Shown: piece by piece, positions 42,750 to 51,062 of the stretch
Numbering within the stretch: the first letter of the stretch is position 1
Layout of the letters: the number at the start of each line of letters is the position of its first letter
Assembly: GCA_900318335.1 (NCBI GenBank)
Contig: ONKF01000014.1
Coordinates: forward strand, 1 to 64,000
From: an uncultured Prevotellaceae bacterium
GTDB lineage: Bacteria; Bacteroidota; Bacteroidia; Bacteroidales; Muribaculaceae
Direction: 5' to 3'
DNA: 64,000 nucleotides
Notes under the pieces: generated by a model
Seen by the model: the letters and a program-made list of their open reading frames with translations, nothing else
The model's database searches: none
Told to the model about the DNA's origin: nothing
Translations under genes and position numbers: made by a program

Positions 42750-42926
42750 TTACTTCTGGGCGGGTTCCCACTTGCAGCGAACGGGCGACACAATAGCGCC
42801 TTCCTTCTTCAGGGCGGCGAAAGCCTTGTCCACTTCCTTGCGGTCGGCACCCAGTGCCTTGGTCACGTCACCAGCAGACACGGGCTTGCCAGCCTCGCGC
42901 ATTGCATTTAATACTTGCTCTTTCAT
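42750..42926 (-). CDS. 58-aa winged-helix-like small protein
   Basis: The minus-strand frame from the ATG at 42926 encodes 58 residues with a helix-turn-helix pattern: VLNAMREAGKPVSAGDVTKAL, then GADRKEVDKAFAALKKEGAIVSPVRCKWEPA. It looks like the helix-turn-helix and wing of a small transcription factor, a type I have seen conserved in Bacteroidales as stand-alone genes. Codon use is like that of the neighbours. It lies 36 nt downstream of the OhrR-like gene on the same strand and may be part of its message. No target is known. Confidence 0.75.
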   Translation of the reverse strand: MKEQVLNAMREAGKPVSAGDVTKALGADRKEVDKAFAALKKEGAIVSPVRCKWEPAQK

Positions 42927-42962
42927 TGTCAGTAAAGTTTTAAGAATTTAACTATTAGGTAA

Positions 42963-43400
42963 TTATCTCAATGATTCAATAATGTTGTCAAGTTCTCCAG
43001 CCAGCTGCTGGTAATCATCGGTCAGCATCGGGCATAGTGCCAGGCTCTTCTTCATTCCGTCAGGGACGGTGTCGTAGGCCTGCTGCTCCAGTGCCTTGCC
43101 TTTCTCGGTCAGTGACACGATGTGCTGCCGCTTGTCCTGCTCTCCACGCTCACGGGTGACAAAACCCTGTTTCTCCATGCGCTGGAGTAGGGGAGTGACC
43201 GTATTGGTCTCCAACAGGAGCCGATGGGCGATATCGTTGACGGGCTGGTTATCTTTCTCCCACAGTACCATCAGCACCAGGTACTGTGGATAGGTGATGC
43301 CCAGCTGGGTCAGCAGTGGCGTGTAGGCCTGCATAACCAGCCGAGCAGCCGTGTAGAGGCGAAAGCATACCTGATTGTCAAGCTTTAGTTCCTCGTGCAT
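42963..43400 (-). CDS. ohrR: OhrR-type MarR family peroxide-sensing regulator
   Basis: From the ATG at 43400 the product is 145 residues. DNQVCFRLYTAARL near the N-terminus carries the single reactive Cys (residue 12) in the sequence context of OhrR, which loses DNA binding when this Cys is oxidised by organic peroxides. The winged helix follows (ITYPQYLVLMVLW, LLLETNTVTPLLQRMEKQGFVTRERGEQDKRQ). It lies 15 nt downstream of glutathione peroxidase, and TATCG/CGATA palindromes upstream of that gene are good candidate sites. It probably represses its own operon. Confidence 0.9.
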   Translation of the reverse strand: MHEELKLDNQVCFRLYTAARLVMQAYTPLLTQLGITYPQYLVLMVLWEKDNQPVNDIAHRLLLETNTVTPLLQRMEKQGFVTRERGEQDKRQHIVSLTEKGKALEQQAYDTVPDGMKKSLALCPMLTDDYQQLAGELDNIIESLR

Positions 43401-43415
43401 GGTCAACACTTTTTA

Positions 43416-43958
43416 TTACAGCATCGCCTCGATGTCCTTCTCAAAGTTCTTGGGCTCGGTAGTGGGGGCGTAGCGGTTGATGGTCTTACCGTCCTTAGAG
43501 ATGAGGAATTTGGTGAAGTTCCACTTGATGTCGCTGTCTTTCTCCACGCTCTTGCTGATGGCCTTGAACAATGTTGCGGCACCTTTGGCTTTCAGGCCAT
43601 GGTACTCCTCGGTGGGGGCCTGGGCCTTCAGGAATTCGAAGATGGGTTCGGCGTCAGGACCATTCACGTCGTTTTTCTTCATGATCTGGAACGTTACGCC
43701 GTAATTGATCTGGCAGAACTCCTCAATCTGGCTATCAGAGCCGGGATCCTGCTCCTTAAACTGGTTGCAAGGGAATCCGATGATTACCAGTCCCTTGTCC
43801 TTATACTTCTGGTTCAGCTCTTCCAGTCCTGCAAATTGCGGGGTGAAACCGCATTTGCTTGCCGTGTTGACAATCAGCAGGACCTTACCTTCGAAGTCTG
43901 AAAAAATGAGTTCTTTACCTCTGCTCGTGAGAGCCTTGAAATCATAAATTGTTGCCAT
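43416..43958 (-). CDS. Glutathione peroxidase family (thiol peroxidase)
   Basis: The 180-residue cytoplasmic protein shows the family motifs NTASKCGFTPQF (peroxidatic Cys36), GFPCNQF, and WNFTKFLI; the active-site position is Cys, not selenocysteine. It reduces hydrogen and organic peroxides, in these bacteria probably with thioredoxin. The ATG at 43958 is preferred; the upstream extension to 44030 runs through the promoter and operators. It is the first gene of an operon with ohrR. Confidence 0.95.
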   Translation of the reverse strand: MATIYDFKALTSRGKELIFSDFEGKVLLIVNTASKCGFTPQFAGLEELNQKYKDKGLVIIGFPCNQFKEQDPGSDSQIEEFCQINYGVTFQIMKKNDVNGPDAEPIFEFLKAQAPTEEYHGLKAKGAATLFKAISKSVEKDSDIKWNFTKFLISKDGKTINRYAPTTEPKNFEKDIEAML

Positions 43959-43970
43959 AATACTCTTTTT

Positions 43971-44070
43971 TATATCGTTTACGATACAAAGGTATGTCAA
44001 CTTTTTTATACGGCAAGCGATATGACCCAAACTTTAGGACTTTTTAACAATATATCGCACGCGATATATT
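43971..44070 (-). promoter_or_regulatory. OhrR-like operators and promoter of the gpx-ohrR operon
   Basis: On the minus strand the -7 box TACCTTTG (43987-43994) and -33 CTTG (44014-44017) are 19 nt apart. Three TATCG-N4-CGATA sites are visible: 43973-43986 downstream of the -7 box; a degraded one at 44009-44022 over the -33 box; and a near-perfect one at 44049-44070 with AATATATCGC arms around two bases. This layout suits repression. Confidence 0.75.
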
Positions 44071-44168
44071 GGTGAGGTCAGGCCAGTCAACTTGCGTTTT
44101 GGTAGGCTCGGATTGGCTCGTTCTGGGTAACCGGTTTTGAAGTGGGAGGTTTACTTGTTGTCGGTTTC

Positions 44169-45203
44169 TTATTTGTTTTTTGCGGCTGATACCCACACGG
44201 GGTCAGAGTCCATGACAGGCTTGTTGACGGCCATCACGCCCGAGAGGTTGTGCGGCACGTAAGGCTCTTCGAGATAGCGGATGTCGTCGGCTGTCAGGCG
44301 GATGTCAAGCGCGCGGACGGCGCCCTCGATGTGGTGGAGTTTGGTGGCTCCCACGATGGGCGATTCTACCTTGGTCAGCAGCCAGGCCAACGAAATCTGC
44401 GTCATCTCCACACCGTAGCGGTCGGCCAGTTCCACGACGCGCTCCACGATGCGGTTGTCCTGCTCGGCGGTGGCGTCATACTTGAAATGCATGAAGGCGT
44501 CTTTCTCCTGTCGTGGGGATGTCTCTCCGGGTCGTTTTGCCAGTTTGCCAGAGGCCAGGGCGCTGTAAGGCGTCTGTGCAATGTTGTCCTCGCGGCACAG
44601 CGGCTGCATCTCGCGTTCCTCCTCGCGCATAATCAGGTTATAGTGGTTCTGCACACTGATGAACTTCGCCCAGCCGTTTTTCTCGGCCAGTGCGTTCATC
44701 TTAGCCAACTGGTAGGCATAGGCGTTGGCGATGCCGATGTAGCGGGCCTTGCCCGTACGGACCGCCTCGTTCATGCCCTCCAGAATTTCCTCGGCAGGCG
44801 TCTTGTAGTCCCAGATGTGGTAGATGTACAGGTCAACATAATCCATGCCCAAGTGCTGCAGGCTGCTGTCGATGTTGTTCAGCACGTGCTGGCGGCCATC
44901 GATGCCAGCGGCAATCTCCTCGTCGGTGCGCGGCAGGAATTTGGTAGCCACGACCACATCGTCGCGCCGTGCCATGTCTCGCAAAGCCCGTCCCACATAT
45001 TGCTCAGATGTGCCCAACTGGTAGGCGATGGCGGTGTCAAAAAAGTTCACGCCAAGGTCGAGGCTACGGCGGATGATTTCCCGTGTCGGCTCCTCGCCGA
45101 TGGTCCATGAATGCTGGCCGATGGTCGGGTCTCCGAATCCCATGCAGCCCAGACAGATGCGCGATACACGCAAGTCAGAATTTCCCAGTTTTACGTATTC
45201 CAT
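44169..45203 (-). CDS. Aldo/keto reductase
   Basis: The 344-residue TIM-barrel oxidoreductase shows the AKR tetrad: Asp in NFFDTAIAY, Tyr nearby, Lys in VVVATKF and His in LYIYHIWD. The NADPH-binding C-terminal part (PIVGATKLHHIEGAVRAL) is intact. It reduces carbonyl compounds with NADPH; the substrate is unknown. A -7 box TATTTTTG on the minus strand at 45233-45240 precedes it. It is distinct from the AKR at 48749. Confidence 0.92.
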   Translation of the reverse strand: MEYVKLGNSDLRVSRICLGCMGFGDPTIGQHSWTIGEEPTREIIRRSLDLGVNFFDTAIAYQLGTSEQYVGRALRDMARRDDVVVATKFLPRTDEEIAAGIDGRQHVLNNIDSSLQHLGMDYVDLYIYHIWDYKTPAEEILEGMNEAVRTGKARYIGIANAYAYQLAKMNALAEKNGWAKFISVQNHYNLIMREEEREMQPLCREDNIAQTPYSALASGKLAKRPGETSPRQEKDAFMHFKYDATAEQDNRIVERVVELADRYGVEMTQISLAWLLTKVESPIVGATKLHHIEGAVRALDIRLTADDIRYLEEPYVPHNLSGVMAVNKPVMDSDPVWVSAAKNK

Positions 45204-45301
45204 AACCCAAATGATTTATCGTTTGAAAGACACAAAAATACAAAATTTCCTGTGAATCTCCCTCAAAACCGTTGTCATTATTGAGAATTCTGGTCTTTTT
45301 A

Positions 45302-45332
45302 TTTGTTTTTCATCAATTAATATGTATATTTG
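45302..45332 (+). promoter_or_regulatory. Consensus promoter of the carboxypeptidase-like domain gene
   Basis: TTTG (45302-45305) and TATATTTG (45325-45332) are 19 nt apart, and the ATG follows 23 nt after the -7 box. Confidence 0.7.
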
Positions 45333-45355
45333 TGGCGAATTATTAAAAGGATTGG

Positions 45356-46036
45356 ATGATGAGACAGATATTGCTATACATATTCATTTTATTCGCCTGT
45401 GGTTTAAGTGCCGAGCAGTTTATGATAACGGGTAAGGTGGTTGATGCAAGAGACAGCTTGCAATGTATCGGTGCGAGTGTTATGGTTGTGGGTACCAACC
45501 GTGGTACCGCCACCGATGGTGATGGCAATTTCAGCATTGAGGTTGAAAAAGGTGAAATCCTTAAGTTCTCTTTTGTGGGATTCTATTCCAAGGTAGTAGA
45601 GGTCTTGAATGATTCTGCTCTTTTCGTTGAAATGAAAGCGTGGCATGAATTCTGCTTCTGTCCCATCAAGCATCTTGTTCTTCCTGACAATCATCTGAAA
45701 AGTTCACTCAAAGAATTACAGATTTTGTTCCCTGATTTGAACCAATGCAATGATAAAAGCAAAATGCTCACGTATAAGTCAGGATCAATTTTGTTCTCTG
45801 TGTGTAATGGCATCGTGTGCAAGCAATATTATACTTTAGACAAATATAAAAATGAAGTTTTAGAAAGGGTATTTCATGGTTTTGTGAATAGTTTTAAAGG
45901 ATATGACTCATCCAAGAAAAGTAAATCAGGAAAAGAGATAACCTTTTACTATCCAGAATATAGCGTACACATTCAATATAAACCCCAAAAACACCTTTCA
46001 GTAACTTATGAGTTAAACCCAGAATACTACAAATAG
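45356..46036 (+). CDS. Exported protein with carboxypeptidase regulatory-like domain
   Basis: The 226-residue product has a signal peptide (ILLYIFILFACGLSAEQ) and then a CarboxypepD_reg-like domain (ITGKVVDARDSLQCIGASVMVVGTNRGTATDGDGNFSIEV). This is the domain that usually heads TonB-dependent receptors, but here it is followed by an unrecognised region of about 120 residues rather than a barrel. The gene is more AT-rich than those around it, perhaps indicating acquisition. Periplasmic or surface location is likely. Confidence 0.8.
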   Translation: MMRQILLYIFILFACGLSAEQFMITGKVVDARDSLQCIGASVMVVGTNRGTATDGDGNFSIEVEKGEILKFSFVGFYSKVVEVLNDSALFVEMKAWHEFCFCPIKHLVLPDNHLKSSLKELQILFPDLNQCNDKSKMLTYKSGSILFSVCNGIVCKQYYTLDKYKNEVLERVFHGFVNSFKGYDSSKKSKSGKEITFYYPEYSVHIQYKPQKHLSVTYELNPEYYK

Positions 46037-46103
46037 AATCTGATTAGTACAATAATTCGGACAGATTCTTTGAGAAAATATTGGTCTGAAATGTGAGAAA
46101 ATG

Positions 46104-46135
46104 GGCGGTCGGTGAACCGCCTATGTTGTTTTTTT
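46104..46135 (+). terminator. Intrinsic terminator
   Basis: GGCGGT (46104-46109) pairs with ACCGCC (46116-46121), and a T-rich run reaches 46135. It lies after the carboxypeptidase-like domain gene. Confidence 0.6.
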
Positions 46136-46172
46136 GATTACTTTTGGAGCAGGTAATCAATTTAATAATCAC

Positions 46173-47708
46173 ATGAAGAGGATATTGACATGGATGCTGG
46201 CGCTGGCTGTGGTGGCTGGCGCGAGCGCTAAGACCAAGGCGGTGAAAACGCCGCCGCAACTGAAGTTTGACCCGTCAATCGGCGAGACGAGGGTCCTGAC
46301 GATGCCCGATGGCACGGAGGTGAACTACACGGCCTATGAGGGCATGTTCTTCGTGACAAACGTAGAGGACTCCGCCTATCAGACCATCAATGTGTATGTG
46401 CCCGTCGGGGCGACCCAGCAAACCCCGATATTGCTGCGCACCTATGTGGGCGGCTATATGGCAGCGCCAGCCCAGCAGCCCAAGGCCAGCGATGCCACGG
46501 GCAGGGCATTGAAGGAGGGCTATGTGGTGGCCATTCCCGGCAGCCGTGGCCGCAACTCGACTGTGGTTGCTACTAAAACCGACAAGAAGGCCGGCATCAA
46601 GAAGGGACAGACTATCTACACGGGCCGTGCTCCTGCCGCGATTTTGGACCTCAAGGCCGCTATCCGTTACTTGCGCCAGTTTGACGACGTGATGCTCGGC
46701 GACGCCGAGCGGATCATCACCGACGGTACCAGTGCCGGTGGAGCGATGTCGAGCCTGATGGGTGCAACAGGCAACAATCCCGCCTACGAGCCGCTGTTGC
46801 GTGCCATGGGTGCTGCCCAGCAGCGTGACGACGTGTTTGCCTCGGTGTGCTATTGCCCGATTATCGACCTGGACCATGCCGACATGGCCTACGAGTGGCT
46901 CTATAACGGCACCGACAGCCGCCAGCAGGGCGACCCAGAGGTACTCGCCGTGAGCAACGAACTTAAGGCTCAGTTCCCTGCCTATCTGGCAAGCCTGAAC
47001 CTGCACACGCCTGACGGCACACCGCTTACTGCCGACAACTATCTGGATTACATCAAGCGCGAACTCATCCGCTCAGCACAGATTGCCAAGAATGCCGGTG
47101 CCGACCTGCCCGACAGCCTCGGTTTCAAGTTCAGCAAGGAGGAAATGGGCGGAATGCCTCCCATCAACGGCGGCGTGCGACAAGGTGGCGGTCAGATGCC
47201 GCCTATGATGCAGCGCGGTGGCCGTGGTGGCGGCAAGCCGGGGGAGTACATCACCGACTTGGATATGGCCACCTACCTCAATTATGTCGTTTCAACCCAG
47301 CCGTTGAAGACTGCGCCAGCCTTTGACACCCAGGGCGTGGCAGGCGGCCGTGCGTCTGGCGAGAACGATGAGTTTGGTGACAAGACTGGCAGCAAAGTCA
47401 ACTTTACAGATTACAGCGCGACCAAGACCGGCTCGGTGCTGACTGATGAAATCCGTGAAAACGTGCGTCTGTTGAACCCGATGAATTTCATCGGCGACGG
47501 CGTGACCGACGTGGCTCCCCACTGGTACATCCGCCACGGTGCCCGTGACCGCGATACCTCCTTCCCCATGCCTATCAACCTCGCCCTCAAGCTCCAGAAT
47601 GCGGGCAAAGACGTGAACTTCCTATTAGCCTGGAACCGCCCCCACAGCGGTGACTACGCCCTCGACGAACTCTTTGAGTGGATTGGCGGCATCGTGAACA
47701 GGAAATAG
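46173..47708 (+). CDS. Exported tannase-like (subtype B) serine esterase
   Basis: From the ATG at 46173 the product has 511 residues, with a signal peptide (WMLALAVVAGASA). The alpha/beta-hydrolase nucleophile is Ser187 in TDGTSAGGAMS, and H-S-G-D-Y-A near the end carries the probable catalytic His. LRTYVGGYMAA and the YTGRAPAAILDLKAAIRYLRQF segment match subtype B tannases, which release gallate from galloyl esters; related family members act on other hydroxycinnamate esters. A Gly/Met/Pro-rich loop at about 330-355 is an insertion. It is convergent with the AraC gene, leaving one base between stops. Confidence 0.85.
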   Translation: MKRILTWMLALAVVAGASAKTKAVKTPPQLKFDPSIGETRVLTMPDGTEVNYTAYEGMFFVTNVEDSAYQTINVYVPVGATQQTPILLRTYVGGYMAAPAQQPKASDATGRALKEGYVVAIPGSRGRNSTVVATKTDKKAGIKKGQTIYTGRAPAAILDLKAAIRYLRQFDDVMLGDAERIITDGTSAGGAMSSLMGATGNNPAYEPLLRAMGAAQQRDDVFASVCYCPIIDLDHADMAYEWLYNGTDSRQQGDPEVLAVSNELKAQFPAYLASLNLHTPDGTPLTADNYLDYIKRELIRSAQIAKNAGADLPDSLGFKFSKEEMGGMPPINGGVRQGGGQMPPMMQRGGRGGGKPGEYITDLDMATYLNYVVSTQPLKTAPAFDTQGVAGGRASGENDEFGDKTGSKVNFTDYSATKTGSVLTDEIRENVRLLNPMNFIGDGVTDVAPHWYIRHGARDRDTSFPMPINLALKLQNAGKDVNFLLAWNRPHSGDYALDELFEWIGGIVNRK

Positions 47709-47709
47709 C

Positions 47710-48609
47710 CTATTTGGACCGTTGCTTGAGATAGGCGCTGGGTGAGATGCCATAGAATTTCTTGAACACACGTGTAAAGTGTTGCGGATAGTCGAATCCA
47801 AGTTGTTCGGCTGTCTGGGCGATGTTTGCTCCGCTGATGAGCAATTTCTGCGCACGCTGCATGACGAAACGACGGATGGCATTGCTGGCAGTGTCATCGG
47901 TCATCTGATGAATCAAGTCACCGAAATAGTTAGGCGATAGGAATAGTTCCTGGGCGCAGTATTTTACCGTGGGTAATCCATGTGTTCGATAGATGCCGTC
48001 GGCATAATACCGATTCAGCAGATTCTCGAATCTGGTCAAGAGGTCGTTGGTCTTTGCCGTCTGCAATGAGAGTTGCTTGGCATAGAAGCGCGCCACGTGT
48101 TCAAGCACCAGTTCAAGATAGGACACGATGATGTGCTGCTGGTGCTCGTCATCATTGCCACGCAGTTCATTTCTTAAGGCTTCTAACAAGGTGACGATAA
48201 TCTGCCGCTGGTCATCTCCCATTAGCAGGGCCTCGTTGGTGTTATAAGAGAAAAAGCTGTAGGTGGGCATCTGTTTCTCCAGGTCGGTACCGTGTGTTAG
48301 TAAGGGATCGAATAACAGGGCCCAACCCTTGGTCTGTATCTCCTCTCCTGTGTCTGCCTTGCCGCCGATCTGCCCAGGCGAGACACACATCAGGGCATGG
48401 CGGTGCAGGTCATAGGTTGTGAGTCCATAGGTCAGTTCCTCCAGCGTTTCGTCGGCAATGAACATTCCATAGACGTCGTAATTGTTCAACGAGTGCCGGC
48501 AATGCTCCAGCTCGTCGTAGTGGATGACCGAAACGAGCGGATGCAGCACAGGCGCATCGATGTACCTGGCATAGTCGTTGACATTATGGACCTTTAAGAT
48601 TTTCTCCAT
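47710..48609 (-). CDS. AraC family transcriptional regulator
   Basis: From the ATG at 48609 the product is 299 residues. The C-terminal 100 residues contain the two helix-turn-helix motifs of AraC (VKYCAQELFLSPNYFGDLIHQ, and NIAQTAEQLGFDYPQHFTRVFKKFYGISPS). The N-terminal ligand domain is of cupin type and lacks obvious specificity residues. It is divergent from the oxidoreductase cluster at 48749 and likely controls it through the ATCAGTAAAA repeats at 48642-48672. A -7 box TATTTTTG (minus strand, 48618-48625) ends 8 nt from the ATG, so its mRNA may be leaderless. Confidence 0.92.
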   Translation of the reverse strand: MEKILKVHNVNDYARYIDAPVLHPLVSVIHYDELEHCRHSLNNYDVYGMFIADETLEELTYGLTTYDLHRHALMCVSPGQIGGKADTGEEIQTKGWALLFDPLLTHGTDLEKQMPTYSFFSYNTNEALLMGDDQRQIIVTLLEALRNELRGNDDEHQQHIIVSYLELVLEHVARFYAKQLSLQTAKTNDLLTRFENLLNRYYADGIYRTHGLPTVKYCAQELFLSPNYFGDLIHQMTDDTASNAIRRFVMQRAQKLLISGANIAQTAEQLGFDYPQHFTRVFKKFYGISPSAYLKQRSK

Positions 48610-48641
48610 CTCAGGTGCAAAAATAATCATTATTTTTGATA

Positions 48642-48672
48642 ATCAGTAAAAAAGGTTGATTTATCAGTAAAA
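48642..48672 (+). promoter_or_regulatory. Candidate AraC-type operator: two direct repeats 21 bp apart
   Basis: ATCAGTAAAA occurs at 48642-48651 and 48663-48672, identical and in phase by two helical turns. They lie directly upstream of a promoter with TTTG at 48676-48679 and TACCTTTG at 48702-48709 (22-nt spacing). This is the usual position for an AraC-type activator. Confidence 0.65.
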
Positions 48673-48748
48673 CGATTTGGCTCTAAGTTTGGATTTCGCC
48701 ATACCTTTGCATCCAGAAAACAAACATTCATTTTAATTAAGAAAAACT

Positions 48749-49693
48749 ATGATGAAGGAAGCAAAGATTGCATTGGGTACCTGGGCTTGGGGCGCAGGCG
48801 CTTTTGGCGGAGATGCCGTGTTCGGTTCCAATACCGATGTTGAGAATCTGAAACCCGTTTTTGAGGCAGCGATGAAGTCCGGACTGAACCTGTGGGACAC
48901 AGCCACAGTTTATGGCATGGGCGAATCGGAGCGCATCCTCGGCACGCTCGCCAAAGGCGTGAACCGTGACGATTTGGCGATTTCAACCAAGTTTACACCT
49001 CAACTTGCTGAAATATATGAGAATAGCGTTGAGAAGATGGCCGATGCATCCATCGAGCGCATGGACTGCGGTTACATCGACATCTACTGGATTCACAATC
49101 CGATGGACGTTGAGCGCTGGACACCAGGGCTTATCCCCTTGCTCAAGAGTGGTAAGGTGAAACGCGTGGGCGTATCCAACCATAACATCCAGGAGATTCA
49201 GCGCGCCAACGAAATCCTGGGTGAAGCAGGCTTCAAGGTGAGTGCTGTCCAGAACCATTTCTCGTTGCTGTACCGCTCCAGCGAGAAAGGCGGTGTGCTT
49301 GACTACTGCAAGAAGAACGGCATCGAATTTTGGGCTTACATGGTGCTCGAGCAGGGTGCGCTCAGCGGAAAGTATAACAAGGAGAACCCGCTGCCCGAAG
49401 AGAGCGACCGCGGCAAGAAGTATAACCCCGTGCTGCCGCAGTTGGAGGCTCTGACGAATGAAATGTCGGCAATCGGCCAGAAATATGGCGCCTCGTGTTC
49501 GCAGATTGGCATCGCTTGGGCCATCGCCAAGGGGACGTTACCCCTCATTGGCGCGACCAAGGAGCATCACGTCATTGAGGCTGCCAAAGCCGCAAAGATT
49601 CAGCTGACAGATGATGAGGTTGCAAGGTTAGAAAAACTGGCTGAGGCCACTGGTATCGATACCCGCGGTGGCTGGGAGCACAGTATGGAATGA
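48749..49693 (+). CDS. Aldo/keto reductase
   Basis: This 314-residue AKR has Asp in NLWDTATVYGMGESE, Lys in ISTKFT and His in YWIHNPMD, and ends with the NADPH-binding PLIGATKEHHVIEA. It is the first gene of the run transcribed away from the AraC regulator, and its stop is followed one base later by the ATG of the amidohydrolase gene. It may reduce or oxidise an intermediate of the same pathway. Substrate unknown. Confidence 0.92.
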   Translation: MMKEAKIALGTWAWGAGAFGGDAVFGSNTDVENLKPVFEAAMKSGLNLWDTATVYGMGESERILGTLAKGVNRDDLAISTKFTPQLAEIYENSVEKMADASIERMDCGYIDIYWIHNPMDVERWTPGLIPLLKSGKVKRVGVSNHNIQEIQRANEILGEAGFKVSAVQNHFSLLYRSSEKGGVLDYCKKNGIEFWAYMVLEQGALSGKYNKENPLPEESDRGKKYNPVLPQLEALTNEMSAIGQKYGASCSQIGIAWAIAKGTLPLIGATKEHHVIEAAKAAKIQLTDDEVARLEKLAEATGIDTRGGWEHSME

Positions 49694-49694
49694 G

Positions 49695-51038
49695 ATGAGA
49701 ATCAGAGTCACGTTTCTATATATGGCTATAGCATTCAGTGCATTGGCCCAGGGAGTGATGGATGTGCATAGCCACATCATCACTTCTGGCTTCGTTTCTG
49801 CGCTGGAGGAGGAAGGCCGGCTTATGGAGGAGGGCTTCCCGCTGCCGCAGTATGACGTGGAGAGCCACTTGAGGTGGATGGACGAGGCGGGTGTCGAGAC
49901 CTCGGTGTTGACGCTTGCTGCCCCGCAGCCGAAATCGGCTGACGTGGTGAGAGTCACCAATGTGGAGGCGGCCCGCATCAAGCGGGAGCATCCCGGGCGA
50001 TTCCTGTTCTGCGCCGCACTGCCACTGCCCGATGTTGAGGCTGCCATCCGCGAGGCCGTCTATGCACTCGATACGTTGGGTGCCGACGGCATCAAGTTGG
50101 CGACTAATGTTCAGGGACAATACTTGGGTGTACCGGAACTGGACACACTCTTTGCCGTGCTTAACGAGCACCGGGCGGTCATCATCCTGCATCCTCACCG
50201 TCCTGACCCCGTCAACAGCGAGGTGATGGCGCAGACGCCGCTCGCCATGCAGGAATACCTGTCTGAAACGACCCGCGCCGTGACTAACATGATCAGCCGC
50301 AATGTGCTGGCCCGTTATCCCAACGTGAAGGTGGTCGTGCCTCATTGCGGAGCCTATCTGCCGTTGGCCGTGCCGCGCATGAAGTCGCTCGTGCCCGTCA
50401 TGCAGGCCAACAAGATGGTGGGCAACATCGATTGGGAGGCCAACCTGGCCGCGCTTTACTATGACCTGGCTGGAGCCCATTCGCCCGAAACCATCCGCAT
50501 GATGCTCACCATCACCACCCCCGACCATCTGTTATATGGTTCGGACTATCCCTACGTGGCCCCGCAGGTGCTCACCCAGAGCCTGGCGAGGATGAAGCAA
50601 TACCTCACCAGTGAACCTGACCTGGCACCGTTTAAGGAAATGTTCCTGTGGAAGAATGCTGCTTGGCTGTTTCATGAGGCGGGTGAGAAGCCTTCGGCAG
50701 CGGCAAGTGATGCAAAAATGATTGTGCGCATTGCTGAAATTGAGGTGTATCCGCAATATCTGGAGGAATATCTGGCGTTTGCCAACGAGGTGGACCGCCT
50801 GAGCATGGAGCGTGAGCCTGGTGTCATCTGCCTGTTCCCGATGCAGAGTGCCGAGGATACCACACAGATCCGCATCCTCGAAATCTACGCCTCGGATGCC
50901 GCCTACCAGGCACACCTCAAGACGAAGCATTTTCAGAAGTACAAACAGGGCACGCTGCACATGGTGAAGTCATTGAGCCTCCCCACCATGAAGCCGCTCG
51001 ACCCCGAGGCAATGAAACTGATTTTTAAGAAAAAATAA
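49695..51038 (+). CDS. Amidohydrolase (ACMSD-like) fused to an ABM-type monooxygenase domain
   Basis: The 447-residue product has two domains. Residues 20-335 form an amidohydrolase_2 barrel with metal ligands in MDVHSHI, ILHPHRP, VVPHCGAYLP and LLYGSDYPY, as in ACMSD-type decarboxylases/hydrolases. Residues 340-440 (KMIVRIAEIEVYPQYLEEYLAF...REPGVICL...LEIYASDAAYQAHLKTKHFQKY) are an antibiotic-biosynthesis-monooxygenase (YgiN-like) dimeric domain. The N-terminus MRIRVTFLYMAIAFSALAQ looks like a signal peptide, which would export the enzyme; alternatively translation starts at the Met of MDVHSH. It lies between an AKR and two flavoproteins in the putative AraC-controlled group. Confidence 0.85.
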   Translation: MRIRVTFLYMAIAFSALAQGVMDVHSHIITSGFVSALEEEGRLMEEGFPLPQYDVESHLRWMDEAGVETSVLTLAAPQPKSADVVRVTNVEAARIKREHPGRFLFCAALPLPDVEAAIREAVYALDTLGADGIKLATNVQGQYLGVPELDTLFAVLNEHRAVIILHPHRPDPVNSEVMAQTPLAMQEYLSETTRAVTNMISRNVLARYPNVKVVVPHCGAYLPLAVPRMKSLVPVMQANKMVGNIDWEANLAALYYDLAGAHSPETIRMMLTITTPDHLLYGSDYPYVAPQVLTQSLARMKQYLTSEPDLAPFKEMFLWKNAAWLFHEAGEKPSAAASDAKMIVRIAEIEVYPQYLEEYLAFANEVDRLSMEREPGVICLFPMQSAEDTTQIRILEIYASDAAYQAHLKTKHFQKYKQGTLHMVKSLSLPTMKPLDPEAMKLIFKKK

Positions 51039-51062
51039 TTTGAAATAATAATAGATAAGAAT

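Noticed and set aside
46173-47708. Tannase gene frame extended upstream to 46134
   Set aside because: The signal peptide begins at the ATG at 46173 and the extension overlaps the terminator tail.
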